A stretch of 64,000 nt of DNA from DATARH01 sp035309005 (GTDB taxonomy: Bacteria; Pseudomonadota; Alphaproteobacteria; ATCC43930; CGMCC-115725), in the NCBI GenBank assembly GCA_035309005.1, contig DATGFP010000151.1:1-64000 (forward strand). Reading direction: 5' to 3'. The notes under the pieces were generated by a model, which worked only from the letters and a program-made list of their open reading frames with translations, did no database searches and was not told the DNA's origin. A program made the translations under genes and the position numbers. Positions 52,294 through 61,318 of this stretch are shown piece after piece; position 1 is the first letter of the stretch; each line of letters opens with the position of its first letter.

Positions 52294-53913
52294 TTAGCGG
52301 ATCCAGCGGCGATGCAGCGCGGCAAGGTGCACCCGAGCGCTGCGCGATGCGACGGCGGAGATGATGTGCGGCCGCACCAGGAGGCGCAGGCGCGGCGCCC
52401 GCCAGTGACTGCCGATCGCGACCCTGACGGCGGATCGCGCTGGCGCGACGTGCGCCAGGACAAGGGCGCGCCTGGCCCGCGCTGGCTCGCGGCGCGCGAG
52501 AATGCGGGCGAGGGCGTGCATCGCGCGCGCCAGTCTCGGTGTGGTTGCCCGGGCAACCCGCTTGGCGTTGCCCGCGACCGACGCGACCGCGGCGACGTGC
52601 GGCGCTGGCGGCGCCAGCTGCGGCGACCCGGCCAGTAGCGGCGCGTTGTCGAGACGGCGGCTGGGCAGTTGCACCAGGGCTGATGCGACCGGTAGCCCGG
52701 CGAGGAAAACCGCACGGGGCACGACGCTGGCAAAGCGCCGGTTCTGGTATTTGCCGTTGACGATTGCGGCCGGCGGGCCGCGGAATTCCGCCGGTCCGAT
52801 CAGGTCAAGATCGGCCACGGACCCGTCGTTGATGCGCCGGATAATTGCGGGATCGCTGGTGTAGCTTGGCCAATAAACTTCGCCCGGCGCGAGCGGAAAC
52901 CACGCCGCTGCCGGACCGCTGGCGTCGGGGTAGCTGAGGCCGACCCCGGCGGTTCCGAGAAAAGCGACGAGCGCTGGGGCGTATTTTGGCTGAGCGACCC
53001 GATCGCCCGGCACCCAGCCCCAACGCTCGGTTCCCGGGTCGGCGCCGGGGATCGAGGCCCAGCGGCCATAATGCGAGGTGACGAACCCCCAACTCATATC
53101 GTCGATCCAGCTCCACCCCCAGGGCGCGATCCAGCGCCAATGGCCGTCGCGGTAGGGCGCCCAGCCGGCGGGAGCGGTCGTCGGAAACCACACGGCGCCG
53201 TAGCCGTCGACCATCTCCCACGTGCCGTCGCTATCGAGCGCTTCGTAGCCGGTCAGGTCCGGCGACAGGAAATGCGCCGCCGGCCCCGCCGCGTCGTCGC
53301 CGGCCGCTCGCCGCCACCATTCGACAAAATCGTCGGCCGCCGCCTTCTCGGCGTTGGCGGTCGCAGGGCCGCCGCCCAGCGCGGCGGCCGAGCCGGCATC
53401 GACGAAGGTATCGAACCCTTTGCCGACAAGCCGGGCGCGGCCGTCGAAGACGGCAACGCGGGCGGGCGTGTGCTCGTCTCCCGCAGTTATGTCGTAATCG
53501 CCGGGCGCCGAGAGCCATACCCCGCCACCCGGCAGGTCGATCTCGACATTGCGCGACGGATCCATTGGCGACAGGCGGATCCCGATGCGGCCGCTGTGCA
53601 GCACGATGTCGCTGCCGCGCGCATCGAAGGCCGCGACATCGAGAGTGCCGGCGGCTGCCAGCGCCACGGTATCAGCGCCGATGCGCAGGATCGCCCGGCC
53701 CGACGCGCCGGTCCGCATCTGCACGCCCGAGAAGACCGGGTCGTTGACCTCCCCGCCGGTCCATTCGCCGCCGGGTAAATGCGCCGCGACATCGCCGTCA
53801 ACGACCGCCAGCCGCCCCACCCGCGCCGGCTCAGAATCTGCGGCCAAAGCCGACGGCACGCCGAGAAACCCGAGCAGCACCAGACAGGAGAAGAGGATTT
53901 GTCGGGCGATCAT
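52294..53913 (-). CDS. FecR-domain / DUF6600-type secreted protein
   Basis: A 539-residue exported protein. A signal peptide (IARQILFSCLVLLGFLGVPS, then ALA) is followed by a FecR-like beta domain (VGRLAVVDGDVAAHLPGGEW, residues to about 150) and a Trp-rich part (PYRDGHWRWIAPWGWSWIDD, then MSWGFVTSHYGRW), which is typical of DUF6600. The last 120 residues are rich in Ala, Arg and Leu and are probably disordered. No catalytic site is seen; it probably acts in the periplasm or envelope. The start at 53913 fits the signal peptide. Confidence 0.8.
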   Translation of the reverse strand: MIARQILFSCLVLLGFLGVPSALAADSEPARVGRLAVVDGDVAAHLPGGEWTGGEVNDPVFSGVQMRTGASGRAILRIGADTVALAAAGTLDVAAFDARGSDIVLHSGRIGIRLSPMDPSRNVEIDLPGGGVWLSAPGDYDITAGDEHTPARVAVFDGRARLVGKGFDTFVDAGSAAALGGGPATANAEKAAADDFVEWWRRAAGDDAAGPAAHFLSPDLTGYEALDSDGTWEMVDGYGAVWFPTTAPAGWAPYRDGHWRWIAPWGWSWIDDMSWGFVTSHYGRWASIPGADPGTERWGWVPGDRVAQPKYAPALVAFLGTAGVGLSYPDASGPAAAWFPLAPGEVYWPSYTSDPAIIRRINDGSVADLDLIGPAEFRGPPAAIVNGKYQNRRFASVVPRAVFLAGLPVASALVQLPSRRLDNAPLLAGSPQLAPPAPHVAAVASVAGNAKRVARATTPRLARAMHALARILARREPARARRALVLAHVAPARSAVRVAIGSHWRAPRLRLLVRPHIISAVASRSARVHLAALHRRWIR

Positions 53914-54020
53914 TGAATAACAATAGCACCTGACGGCAGTCGTGCCAGCCTCTCTCTTGGTAGAGGCAAATTGCCACAGCGTAATAGTACGAGCTCGCGC
54001 GTTGCGCGATCGCGGCTCGA

Positions 54021-55832
54021 TCAATGATCGTTGGGGCCACGCGTAGCGTTGAAGAGTGCCTCATCGCCGAGCTCTTCGCGATGCCGGGCCTCAAGTTCCC
54101 GATAGTAGCGGCGCAGCGCGTACGCTTCGCTGAGATAGCCGAGCACGCGGCGATCCTCCGGGTTGTCGACAACGGCAAGGATTTCGGCAGCAGAGGCGAT
54201 GAACAGGTCGAGCGTGTCCCGTACCGGCTGGGCCGGCGTCAGGAAATGTTCGGCGCCGCGCGCGATGTCGCCTGTTGTCAGCCGGCCGCCGCTCTCGAGG
54301 AGTTCGGCGCCGTGCGCTTCGACGAGGTCGATACTGCCTCCATAGCCGCCCTTTTCGTTGACGACGAAGACGCGCCGGCTCTCGCCGATTGGAAATTGCC
54401 GGCACAGCTCAGTCAGCGGCAGCCCGGGCGGCACGACCGCGAAATCCTGCCGCATCAGCTTTGCCACCTGCAGTTCCTGCAGCCAACCGATGTCATGTGG
54501 GCTGTGCAGCGCGACGCCGCGCAAATGAAAGCGCCACGTTGCAAACGAATAGCCGAACCAGTGGCGGACCACGAGCGCGGAGATGACGACCGCCACCGTC
54601 ACCCCCATCGTCGCCGAGAAGTCGGACGATGATTCGAGCACCAGGAAAATCATCGTCATCGGCGCGCCAACCACCCCGGCGGCGACCGCGCCCATGCCGG
54701 CGAGAACAAAGATCGCCTCGTCGGACGGCGCCCAAGGCAACAAGCGATGCACAATCAGCGAGGAGGCGGCCCCGAACAGGGCGCCGAGATACAGGGCGGA
54801 ACTGAACATGCCGCCGCGGAAGCCGCTGCCGATCGACACTGCCGAACCGATCGCCTTGGCGAGGATCAGCCCGATCAGCACCCACAGTTCGAAGCCGGTC
54901 GAGCCGGTGGCGATCATGTGCACGATGCCGCCGTGGCCGCTGCCGAGTATCTGCGGGAAGCCCAGGGCGCAGAGGCCGAGGACCAGGCCACCGACAGCCG
55001 GGCGCGACCAGATCGGCAGCGCCAGCCGGCGCGCCCCCTGCTCGACAAAGGTGACGCCGAGCATCGCAGCGATCGAGAGGCAGCCGGCGACGAGTCCGAT
55101 CGCGGCGAGGATCAGGTAATGGCGCGCAATCAGGTCGACATGGGCGTAGACGATGAAGATCGGCTGCTCGCCGAACAACTCGCGAGTGACCAGCGTCGCC
55201 ATCACCGCGGCGACCACGACCGGGACCAGCGTCGCCAACGTATAGCTGCCGATGATCAGCTCGAAGGCGTAGAACGCGCCGGCGAGCGGGGCGTTGAATG
55301 CGGCGGCGATCGCTGCCGCGGCACCGCAGCCGACGAAGTTCCGCAAATCGCCGCGACGCAGATGCAACAGCCGGCCAATGCGCGAGGCGGTGCCGGCACC
55401 GAGTTGCGTATAAGCCGCCTCAAGCCCGACCGAGGCGCCGACCCCAGCGGAAAGGATGGTCATTACGGTCAGCCGCACGCTGTCGGAGAGCGACATGCGG
55501 CCGCCGTGCAGCGCGTTGGCCTCGATCGCATCGACGATGTCGCGCGGCCGCCAGCGCCACAGCACATAGGCGACAAGGCCGTAGACAAGACCGCCGAGCG
55601 AGGGGACGAGCACGATCCGCCATGCCTCGATCGTCTCGACGCTGCTGATGTGCGTTTCGATTGGGACGCCGAACAGCAGGTGGTGGCATTCGGTAACCGC
55701 CTGGCGCGTGATCGCGACGCCGAGTGCGATGACGACGCCAATCGCGCCGGCAACGCAGGTCAGTCCAAATTCGCTGTTGCGGATGTTGTGGCGGGCGAAG
55801 AGGCGCAGCCGGGTGCGGACGTGCGGGTGCAT
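54021..55832 (-). CDS. ClC-type chloride channel/transporter with C-terminal CBS-like domain
   Basis: A 603-residue ClC protein with about ten hydrophobic segments (GLTCVAGAIGVVIALGVAIT, and later MFSSALYLGALFGAAS). The usual GREGP filter motif is GLEAAYTQLG here, keeping the gating Glu, and the usual GxFxP motif is GGMFSSALYLG. So the anion-filter motifs are altered and the transported ion is uncertain. About 150 residues after the membrane part (LMRQDFAVVPPGLPLTELCR) form a regulatory CBS-like module. The ATG at 55832 has no close ribosome site, so the start is uncertain. Confidence 0.8.
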   Translation of the reverse strand: MHPHVRTRLRLFARHNIRNSEFGLTCVAGAIGVVIALGVAITRQAVTECHHLLFGVPIETHISSVETIEAWRIVLVPSLGGLVYGLVAYVLWRWRPRDIVDAIEANALHGGRMSLSDSVRLTVMTILSAGVGASVGLEAAYTQLGAGTASRIGRLLHLRRGDLRNFVGCGAAAAIAAAFNAPLAGAFYAFELIIGSYTLATLVPVVVAAVMATLVTRELFGEQPIFIVYAHVDLIARHYLILAAIGLVAGCLSIAAMLGVTFVEQGARRLALPIWSRPAVGGLVLGLCALGFPQILGSGHGGIVHMIATGSTGFELWVLIGLILAKAIGSAVSIGSGFRGGMFSSALYLGALFGAASSLIVHRLLPWAPSDEAIFVLAGMGAVAAGVVGAPMTMIFLVLESSSDFSATMGVTVAVVISALVVRHWFGYSFATWRFHLRGVALHSPHDIGWLQELQVAKLMRQDFAVVPPGLPLTELCRQFPIGESRRVFVVNEKGGYGGSIDLVEAHGAELLESGGRLTTGDIARGAEHFLTPAQPVRDTLDLFIASAAEILAVVDNPEDRRVLGYLSEAYALRRYYRELEARHREELGDEALFNATRGPNDH

Positions 55833-56030
55833 ACGGCGGCGCGGCAGGAGCTCCTTTTCTTGAATGGTGGTCAACGAGCCGCCCGAATCAAATAGACACC
55901 CGCCGCGGCGCTTGCGAACGCCGACGGGCACCCGCCAAAGATAGGCCGGAAAACTCGCCGCGCCATCAGGGAAATACAACCGGGCTGCTGTCCGCGCCGC
56001 AAATGTCGCAGTGCAGCGACGCAGGCCCGG

Positions 56031-58433
56031 CTAGCCGCGCAAGGTGCCGCCGGTCGCCTTCTCGACCTGCGCCACGAGGCGCTTCGCGAATCCCTCAATC
56101 TCGGCCTCGGTCAACGTCGCTTCCTGCGGCTGCAATACCACCGAGATGGCTAACGACTTCTTGCCGGCGGGCAGTCCCTCACCTTCGTAGGCGTCGAACA
56201 GGCGAATTTCGCCGACCAGTTTGCGGTCGACCGCGCGGGCGGCGCGCAGCAGCGTTTCGGCCGGCAGTTCGCGATCGACGACGAAGGCAAAATCGCGCTC
56301 GACCGGCTGGAACACCGAGAGCTTGAGCGGCGGCCGGGCGCGGCCGGCGCGCGGCCGCGGCACGGCATCGAGGAACACTTCGAACACAGCAACCGGGCTC
56401 GTCACGTCAAAGGCGTCGAGCACGTTCGGGTGCAATTCGCCGAAATGACCGAGTTCGGTCGGCCCGAGCCGCAGCCGGCCGGCGCGTCCCGGGTGGTACC
56501 AGGGTGGCGGATCGGCCACGGTCTGGATGCTGTCGACCGGCGCGCCGGCGGCCGCGAGCGCGGCAAGCGCATCCGCCTTCGCGTCGAACAAGTCGGCCTC
56601 CCGCGCCGGCGCGCGCCAGTGGCGTGGGCCGAGCCGGCCGGCGCGCAGGCCGGCGGCGACATTGCTCTGGCCGTCCGGCCGGTCGCTGCGATAAATCGGG
56701 CCGACCTCGAACAACCCGAAATCGGGAAACCCGCGGTCGGCGTTGTGCGCGGCAGCGGCAAGGAGGCCGGGTATCACGCTCGGCCGCATCGCGTCGAGAT
56801 CGGCGGCGATCGGGTTGACGAGGCGCAATTCCGGTTTGGCGCCGTCGAACAGCGCGGCCGCGCTCGACGCAATGAAGGAGAAGCTGACCGTTTCGACGAG
56901 GCCGCGTTCGGCCATGCTGCGGCGCACCAGTTCGAGGCGACGGCGGTGCGCGTCGATCGCGGGGCGCGAGATGACCGTGTCGCGCGGCAGCGGCTCGGGT
57001 GGGATGTGATCGTAGCCCTTGACCCGCAACACCTCCTCGACGAGGTCGGCCTCACCCTCGATGTCGCCGCGCCACGAGGGCGGCGCGACCGTCAGGGTGC
57101 CGTCGTGCTCGGAAGCGGCGACGACGGTGCAGCCGAGCGCCTCCAGGATCGCGCGACTTTCCGCCGGCGGCACGTGCAGCCCGCCAAGCCCGGACAATCG
57201 CTCCGGCCGCAGCGTGTACTGCCGCCGCCAACTCGGTTCCTTGCCCGCGGTGACAATGTCCGACGGTTCGCCGCCGCACAGCTCGAGAATGAGACGGGTG
57301 GCGATTTCAAGTCCCGGTGCGACAAAAGCCGGGTCGACGCCGCGCTCGAAGCGGTAGCGCGCATCGCTGGCGATTTCGAGCCGCCGGCCAGTCGCCGCGG
57401 TGCGGATCGGATCGAACAGCGCCGCCTCGACGAAGACTTCGGTGGTCGCCTCGGTGCAGCCGGTCGGCTCGCCGCCGATGACGCCGCCGAGGCTCTGGAC
57501 GCCCGCGGCGTCAGCGATCGCGGTGATCTCGGAATCGAGCTCGTAGACCCGGCCGTTCAGCGCGGCGATGCTCTCACCGGCGCGGGCGAAGCGCACGACG
57601 AGGCCTCCCCGCAGCTTGCCGGCGTCGAACACGTGCAGCGGCCGGTTGAGGTCGAAGGTCAGGAAATTGGTGATGTCGACCAGCGCCGTGATCGGCCGCA
57701 GCCCGATCGCTTCCAGACGCTGGCGCAGCCAGCGCGGGCTCGGCCCGTTTTTCAGGCCGCGGATATGGCGGCCGAGAAACAGCGGGCAGGCGGTCTGATC
57801 GTCGATGCGAATTGCGATCGGCGAGCGGAAACTTCCCTCTACCGGCGTCACGTCGAGCGGCTTCAGCGGGCCGAGGCCGGCTGCCGCCAGATCCCGCGCG
57901 ATGCCGCGCACCCCGAGACAATCGGCGCGGTTCGGCGTCACCTTGAGGTCGATGACCGGATCATCGAGACCCAAGAGCGCGGCATAGCGCGTGCCGACCG
58001 GCGCGTCCTCGGGCAGTTCGATGATGCCGGAATGATCCTCGCCGAGCGCTAACTCCGCTGCCGACATCAGCATGCCCTTCGAGGCGACGCCGCGGATCGT
58101 ACTCTCGGCGAGCACCGTGCCGGTTTTCGGGATGCATACCCCGGCCGGGCCAAAGACGCCCTTCATGCCGGCCCGCGCGTTGGGCGCGCCGCAGACGACC
58201 TGGACCTCCGCCCCTGGCCCGTCTCCGGCATCGACGACGCATACCCGCAGGCGGTCGGCATTGGGGTGCGGCTCTGCGGAAACGACGCGGCCGACGACAA
58301 AGCCTTGGAGGCCGGCGGCGCGATCCTCAATGCCCTCGACATCGTGGCCCAGCATGACGAGGCGCTCGGCGATTTCCGCCGCAGGTGCCTCGGTGTCGAG
58401 GTGCGCCCTCAGCCAAGACAGCGTCGTCTTCAC
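56031..58433 (-). CDS. pheT: Phenylalanyl-tRNA synthetase beta subunit
   Basis: An 800-residue protein beginning (M)KTTLSWLRAHLDTEAPAAE, with an N-terminal tRNA-binding OB domain (VVGRVVSAEPHPNADRLRVC), B3/B4 editing domains, B5, and a C-terminal ferredoxin-fold anticodon-binding domain (SVFQPVERDFAFVVDRELPA). It works as an (alpha-beta)2 enzyme with PheS. The start is GTG at 58433, overlapping the pheS stop as GTGA. The longer open frame upstream is antisense-like noise from pheS. Confidence 0.94.
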   Translation of the reverse strand: MKTTLSWLRAHLDTEAPAAEIAERLVMLGHDVEGIEDRAAGLQGFVVGRVVSAEPHPNADRLRVCVVDAGDGPGAEVQVVCGAPNARAGMKGVFGPAGVCIPKTGTVLAESTIRGVASKGMLMSAAELALGEDHSGIIELPEDAPVGTRYAALLGLDDPVIDLKVTPNRADCLGVRGIARDLAAAGLGPLKPLDVTPVEGSFRSPIAIRIDDQTACPLFLGRHIRGLKNGPSPRWLRQRLEAIGLRPITALVDITNFLTFDLNRPLHVFDAGKLRGGLVVRFARAGESIAALNGRVYELDSEITAIADAAGVQSLGGVIGGEPTGCTEATTEVFVEAALFDPIRTAATGRRLEIASDARYRFERGVDPAFVAPGLEIATRLILELCGGEPSDIVTAGKEPSWRRQYTLRPERLSGLGGLHVPPAESRAILEALGCTVVAASEHDGTLTVAPPSWRGDIEGEADLVEEVLRVKGYDHIPPEPLPRDTVISRPAIDAHRRRLELVRRSMAERGLVETVSFSFIASSAAALFDGAKPELRLVNPIAADLDAMRPSVIPGLLAAAAHNADRGFPDFGLFEVGPIYRSDRPDGQSNVAAGLRAGRLGPRHWRAPAREADLFDAKADALAALAAAGAPVDSIQTVADPPPWYHPGRAGRLRLGPTELGHFGELHPNVLDAFDVTSPVAVFEVFLDAVPRPRAGRARPPLKLSVFQPVERDFAFVVDRELPAETLLRAARAVDRKLVGEIRLFDAYEGEGLPAGKKSLAISVVLQPQEATLTEAEIEGFAKRLVAQVEKATGGTLRG

Positions 58434-59521
58434 GTCAAGGCCCCGCGCACCGGCGAGGGGATGTCGAGCGGCAGAAAGCCGTAATGACGCAGCCAGCGCA
58501 GGTCGGAATCGTACATCGTGCGCAGGTCGGGGATGCCGTATTTCAGCATCGCCACCCGTTCGATCCCCATCCCGAAGGCGAACCCCTGATACTCGGCCGG
58601 GTCGATGCCGCAATTCTTCAAGACCTGCGGATGCACCATGCCGCTGCCGAGAATTTCGAGCCAGTCGCCGCCGGCGCCGATCTTCAATTCGCCGCCCGTC
58701 CGCGAGCAGCCGATATCGACTTCGGCCGACGGTTCGGTAAACGGGAAATAGCTCGGGCGAAACCGCACCGGCAGATCCTCGACGTCGAAGAAGGCGCGGC
58801 AGAACTCGATGAGGCAACCTTTCAGGTGCCCCATATGGGTGGTGCGGTCGATCACGAGGCCTTCGACCTGGTGGAACATCGGCGAGTGGGTCGCGTCATG
58901 GTCGCAGCGGAAGGTGCGCCCCGGCACGATGATACGCAGCGGCGGCGGTTGCGTCTGCATCGTGCGTATCTGTACGGGCGACGTATGGGTGCGCAGCACG
59001 AGGCGCGAGCCGTCCGGGCGCTGCGGTAGATAGAACGTGTCGTGCTCCTGTCGGGCGGGGTGCTCGGGTGGGATGTTGAGGGCGGTAAAATTGTGGAAAT
59101 CGTCCTCGATGTGCGGTCCCTCGGCGACGCTGAACCCCATCTCGCCGAAGATCGCGACGATCTCGTCGATCGTCTGACTGATCGGATGGATGCGCCCGGC
59201 CTCGGCGCCGCCCGGCGGTCCCGGCAGCACCGGCAGGGTGACATCGGCGCGCTCGCTGGCGAGGCGGGTCGCGAGGGCGATCCGGCGCAGTTCGACGCCC
59301 CGCGTTTCTAACGCGGCGGCGCAGCTGTCCTTGATCTCGTTCAGCCGTGCGCCGATGCGGCGGCGCTCCGCTGGCTCGATCCCGCCAAGGCCGCGCATCA
59401 TAAGGGTGATCGCGCCGTTGCGGCCGAGCAACTCGATCCGCACCTGTTCGAGTTCGTCGGGCGATTGTGCCGCCGCAATCTTTTTCATGAATTGATCGGC
59501 GTTCGCCGTCGGGTCTTCCAT
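58430..59521 (-). CDS. pheS: Phenylalanyl-tRNA synthetase alpha subunit
   Basis: A 363-residue class II synthetase subunit. Motif 2 lies around RTFRCDHDATHSPMFHQVEG, and motif 3 is GFAFGMGIERVAMLKYGIPD. The N-terminal coiled coil (ADQFMKKIAAAQSPDELEQV) binds tRNA-Phe. It charges tRNA-Phe with PheT. The gene begins 11 bp after an attenuator-like terminator, so its expression is probably set by that structure. Confidence 0.95.
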   Translation of the reverse strand: MEDPTANADQFMKKIAAAQSPDELEQVRIELLGRNGAITLMMRGLGGIEPAERRRIGARLNEIKDSCAAALETRGVELRRIALATRLASERADVTLPVLPGPPGGAEAGRIHPISQTIDEIVAIFGEMGFSVAEGPHIEDDFHNFTALNIPPEHPARQEHDTFYLPQRPDGSRLVLRTHTSPVQIRTMQTQPPPLRIIVPGRTFRCDHDATHSPMFHQVEGLVIDRTTHMGHLKGCLIEFCRAFFDVEDLPVRFRPSYFPFTEPSAEVDIGCSRTGGELKIGAGGDWLEILGSGMVHPQVLKNCGIDPAEYQGFAFGMGIERVAMLKYGIPDLRTMYDSDLRWLRHYGFLPLDIPSPVRGALT

Positions 59522-59532
59522 CCATCACCCGC

Positions 59533-59562
59533 AAAGAAAAGGGGCCGTCAGTGGCGGCCCCT
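59533..59562 (-). terminator. Attenuator terminator before pheS
   Basis: On the minus strand, AGGGGCCG and CGGCCCCT form a perfect 8-bp stem with a 7-base loop, followed by TTTTCTTT, a good intrinsic terminator. It ends 12 bp before the pheS start, far too close to serve only as an end for rplT. An upstream GGGCCCCT can pair with its first arm and break it. Confidence 0.8.
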
Positions 59563-59602
59563 ATCGCGAATATAAATCTCTCAGGGGCCCGGCCAGTCTC
59601 CC

Positions 59603-59635
59603 CTAAATAAATCGAAGCACGAGCAACCCCGGCAT
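59603..59635 (-). CDS. Putative pheST leader peptide
   Basis: A ten-codon frame, MPGLLVLRFI, ending in TAG, between rplT and the pheS terminator. It holds one Phe codon (TTT) near its end, followed by ATT TAG. Ribosome stalling at that point would free the GGGCCCCT segment downstream. The ribosome site is weak. In E. coli the pheM leader has five Phe codons; one here makes the control less certain. Confidence 0.45.
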   Translation of the reverse strand: MPGLLVLRFI

Positions 59636-59657
59636 CGCTGGGAATGCGGTCACTGCT

Positions 59658-60035
59658 TTATGCTGCCGCCGGTGTTGCCTGGTCGAGCGCGGCCTGCGCG
59701 CTGGCGACGATCGTGGCGAACGCCTCCGGTTCGCGGATCGCCAGGTCGGACAGCACCTTGCGGTCGAGGTCTATGCCCGCGAGCTTTACGCCGTGCATGA
59801 ATTGCGAATAGGTGAGGCCGTGCTCGCGCGTCCCGGCATTGATGCGCTGGATCCACAAGCCGCGGAAATCGCGCTTTTTGTTGCGGCGGTCACGATAGGC
59901 GTACTGCAGCCCCTTCTCGACCTTCTCGATCGCGATCCGGTAGGCGGTGCCGCCGCGGCCGCGATAGCCCTTGGCGAGCCCCAGCACCTTCTTGTGGCGG
60001 GCATGGGCCGTGACGCCGCGTTTGACCCTGGCCAT
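59658..60035 (-). CDS. rplT: 50S ribosomal protein L20
   Basis: A 125-residue protein with MARVKRGVTAHARHKKVLGL and RIAIEKVEKGLQYAYRDRRN, the L20 signature. It binds 23S rRNA early in assembly. It follows rpmI by three bp, as is usual. The last five residues are a short Ala/Pro extension. Confidence 0.96.
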   Translation of the reverse strand: MARVKRGVTAHARHKKVLGLAKGYRGRGGTAYRIAIEKVEKGLQYAYRDRRNKKRDFRGLWIQRINAGTREHGLTYSQFMHGVKLAGIDLDRKVLSDLAIREPEAFATIVASAQAALDQATPAAA

Positions 60036-60038
60036 CGC

Positions 60039-60242
60039 TCAGCCCCGCAAATACGGCATATAGGTCAGCACCAGGCCGGCATCGCCCTTTTCCAGCGTGG
60101 TCGTGCCGCGATGCAGGCGCTTTTGCTGCTTCGACTTGCTGATCAGCCGGTGGCGCTTGTGGCCCCAGTTGCGCTTGACCTTGCCGGTCGCGGTGATGCC
60201 GAAGCGCTTCTTCGCACCGCTCTTGGTCTTGAGCTTGGGCAA
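60039..60242 (-). CDS. rpmI: 50S ribosomal protein L35
   Basis: A 67-residue protein, (M)PKLKTKSGAKKRFGITATGK, ending TYMPYLRG. The start is TTG at 60242, because no ATG lies at the family boundary; AAGGA lies about eight bases upstream. The upstream frame that stays open has no homology. It is co-transcribed with rplT. Confidence 0.94.
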   Translation of the reverse strand: MPKLKTKSGAKKRFGITATGKVKRNWGHKRHRLISKSKQQKRLHRGTTTLEKGDAGLVLTYMPYLRG

Positions 60243-60319
60243 TTTCGCTGTCCTTGGATCAATGTTGCGGCGGCCAGGCGTGCCCCACCGATCCGCTCGA
60301 CCGGGCGCCGTCGGCGCGG

Positions 60320-60343
60320 CCCGCCGCCGTTTAGAGCGGCGGG
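60320..60343. repeat. 8-bp hairpin before rpmI
   Basis: CCCGCCGC and GCGGCGGG pair perfectly around an 8-base loop. It overlaps the predicted transcription start region of rpmI-rplT and might belong to an rplT autoregulatory leader, but it lacks a T run. Confidence 0.4.
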
Positions 60344-60371
60344 TTATAGCCAGGGCGCGCGGTGAAAGCAA
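60343..60371 (-). promoter_or_regulatory. Sigma70-type promoter for rpmI-rplT
   Basis: On the minus strand, TTGCTT and TATAAC are separated by exactly 17 bp. It lies about 100 bp before the rpmI start, between merR and rpmI. Confidence 0.6.
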
Positions 60372-60384
60372 GCGCGCGGCCGCG

Positions 60385-60882
60385 TCAGGGCGGCTTTGGC
60401 GGATGCAGCAATGTATCGAGCAACGCCCGGGCTTCGCCGAGCACTCGGCGGATCTCGTCGAGCGCTTGGATATCCCCTTCGGCTCCCCGCACCGGTTGGG
60501 GCTGAAGCTGACGCCGACGCCGGGCGGGCTTTGGTTCCGGCGGCGCCGAGCCGGCGGATGCGTCGATCGGGAAGAGGCTCGGCGCCGCGGGCGCCGGCGC
60601 AGCGCCGCCGGTCGGTGCGCCGAGCAGCTGCTGCACGCCGCGGATCGTATAACCTTCCTGGTAGAGGCATTGTCGGATGCGGCGCAGCAGCAGAATGTCC
60701 TCGGGGCGGTAATAACGCCGCCCGCCGCTGCGCTTCAGCGGCTTCAGCTGCGGAAATTTCGACTCCCAAAAGCGCAGCACATGCGTCGGCAGGTCGAGGT
60801 CCTCGGCGACCTCGCCGATCGTACGAAACGCCGCAGCGCCTTTCGCTGACCGAGCCGGCGCCGGCGTCGCGTCCTCGCTCAC
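60385..60882 (-). CDS. MerR family transcriptional regulator (ihfA-associated)
   Basis: A 165-residue protein with an N-terminal MerR helix-turn-helix (FRTIGEVAEDLDLPTHVLRF, then WESKFPQLKP and GGRRYYRPEDI). The C-terminal part is Pro/Ala-rich and ends in a short helix. This gene commonly follows ihfA in alphaproteobacteria, and here it overlaps the ihfA end by four bp. Its target is unknown. Confidence 0.9.
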   Translation of the reverse strand: MSEDATPAPARSAKGAAAFRTIGEVAEDLDLPTHVLRFWESKFPQLKPLKRSGGRRYYRPEDILLLRRIRQCLYQEGYTIRGVQQLLGAPTGGAAPAPAAPSLFPIDASAGSAPPEPKPARRRRQLQPQPVRGAEGDIQALDEIRRVLGEARALLDTLLHPPKPP

Positions 60883-61229
60883 CGCAACGCGGCGCCAGAC
60901 CTCGCCGTGCCGCGGGCATTCGACGCCGGCGCGCTGTGATTGTCGTTGATCTGGTGCTTGAGCGCCTGCGACGCGCGAAACACCAAGACGCGGCGCGGGC
61001 TGATCGGAACCTCCTGGCCGGTCTTCGGATTGCGGCCGACGCGCTGCCCCTTCTGGCGCACCGCGAAGCTGCCGAACGACGAGATCTTGACCATCTCGCC
61101 GCGCGCCAGCGCCTCGCCAATTTCGCCGATCACCGCCTCGACGAGTTCGGCGGACTCGTTACGTGACAGCCCAACCTCTTGATAGACCGCCTCGGTGAGC
61201 TGAGCACGGGTAACCGTATGACCGGCCAT
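60879..61229 (-). CDS. ihfA: Integration host factor subunit alpha
   Basis: A 116-residue HU/IHF-family protein. It has TRAQLTEAVYQEVGLSRNES, the VKISSFGSFAVRQKGQRVGR beta-arm start, and NPKTGQEVPISPRRVLVFRA, the IHF signature. The C-terminus has an extra 15 or so residues. It bends DNA as a heterodimer with IhfB. Confidence 0.93.
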   Translation of the reverse strand: MAGHTVTRAQLTEAVYQEVGLSRNESAELVEAVIGEIGEALARGEMVKISSFGSFAVRQKGQRVGRNPKTGQEVPISPRRVLVFRASQALKHQINDNHSAPASNARGTARSGAALR

Positions 61230-61318
61230 TACGCCCTCCCCTGCTTTCAGTGAGGGTATCGCGGCCCGAAAAGTTCGTCAAATTACAAAGCGTTGCCGGG
61301 CGACGCTTCAGGCTTTTT

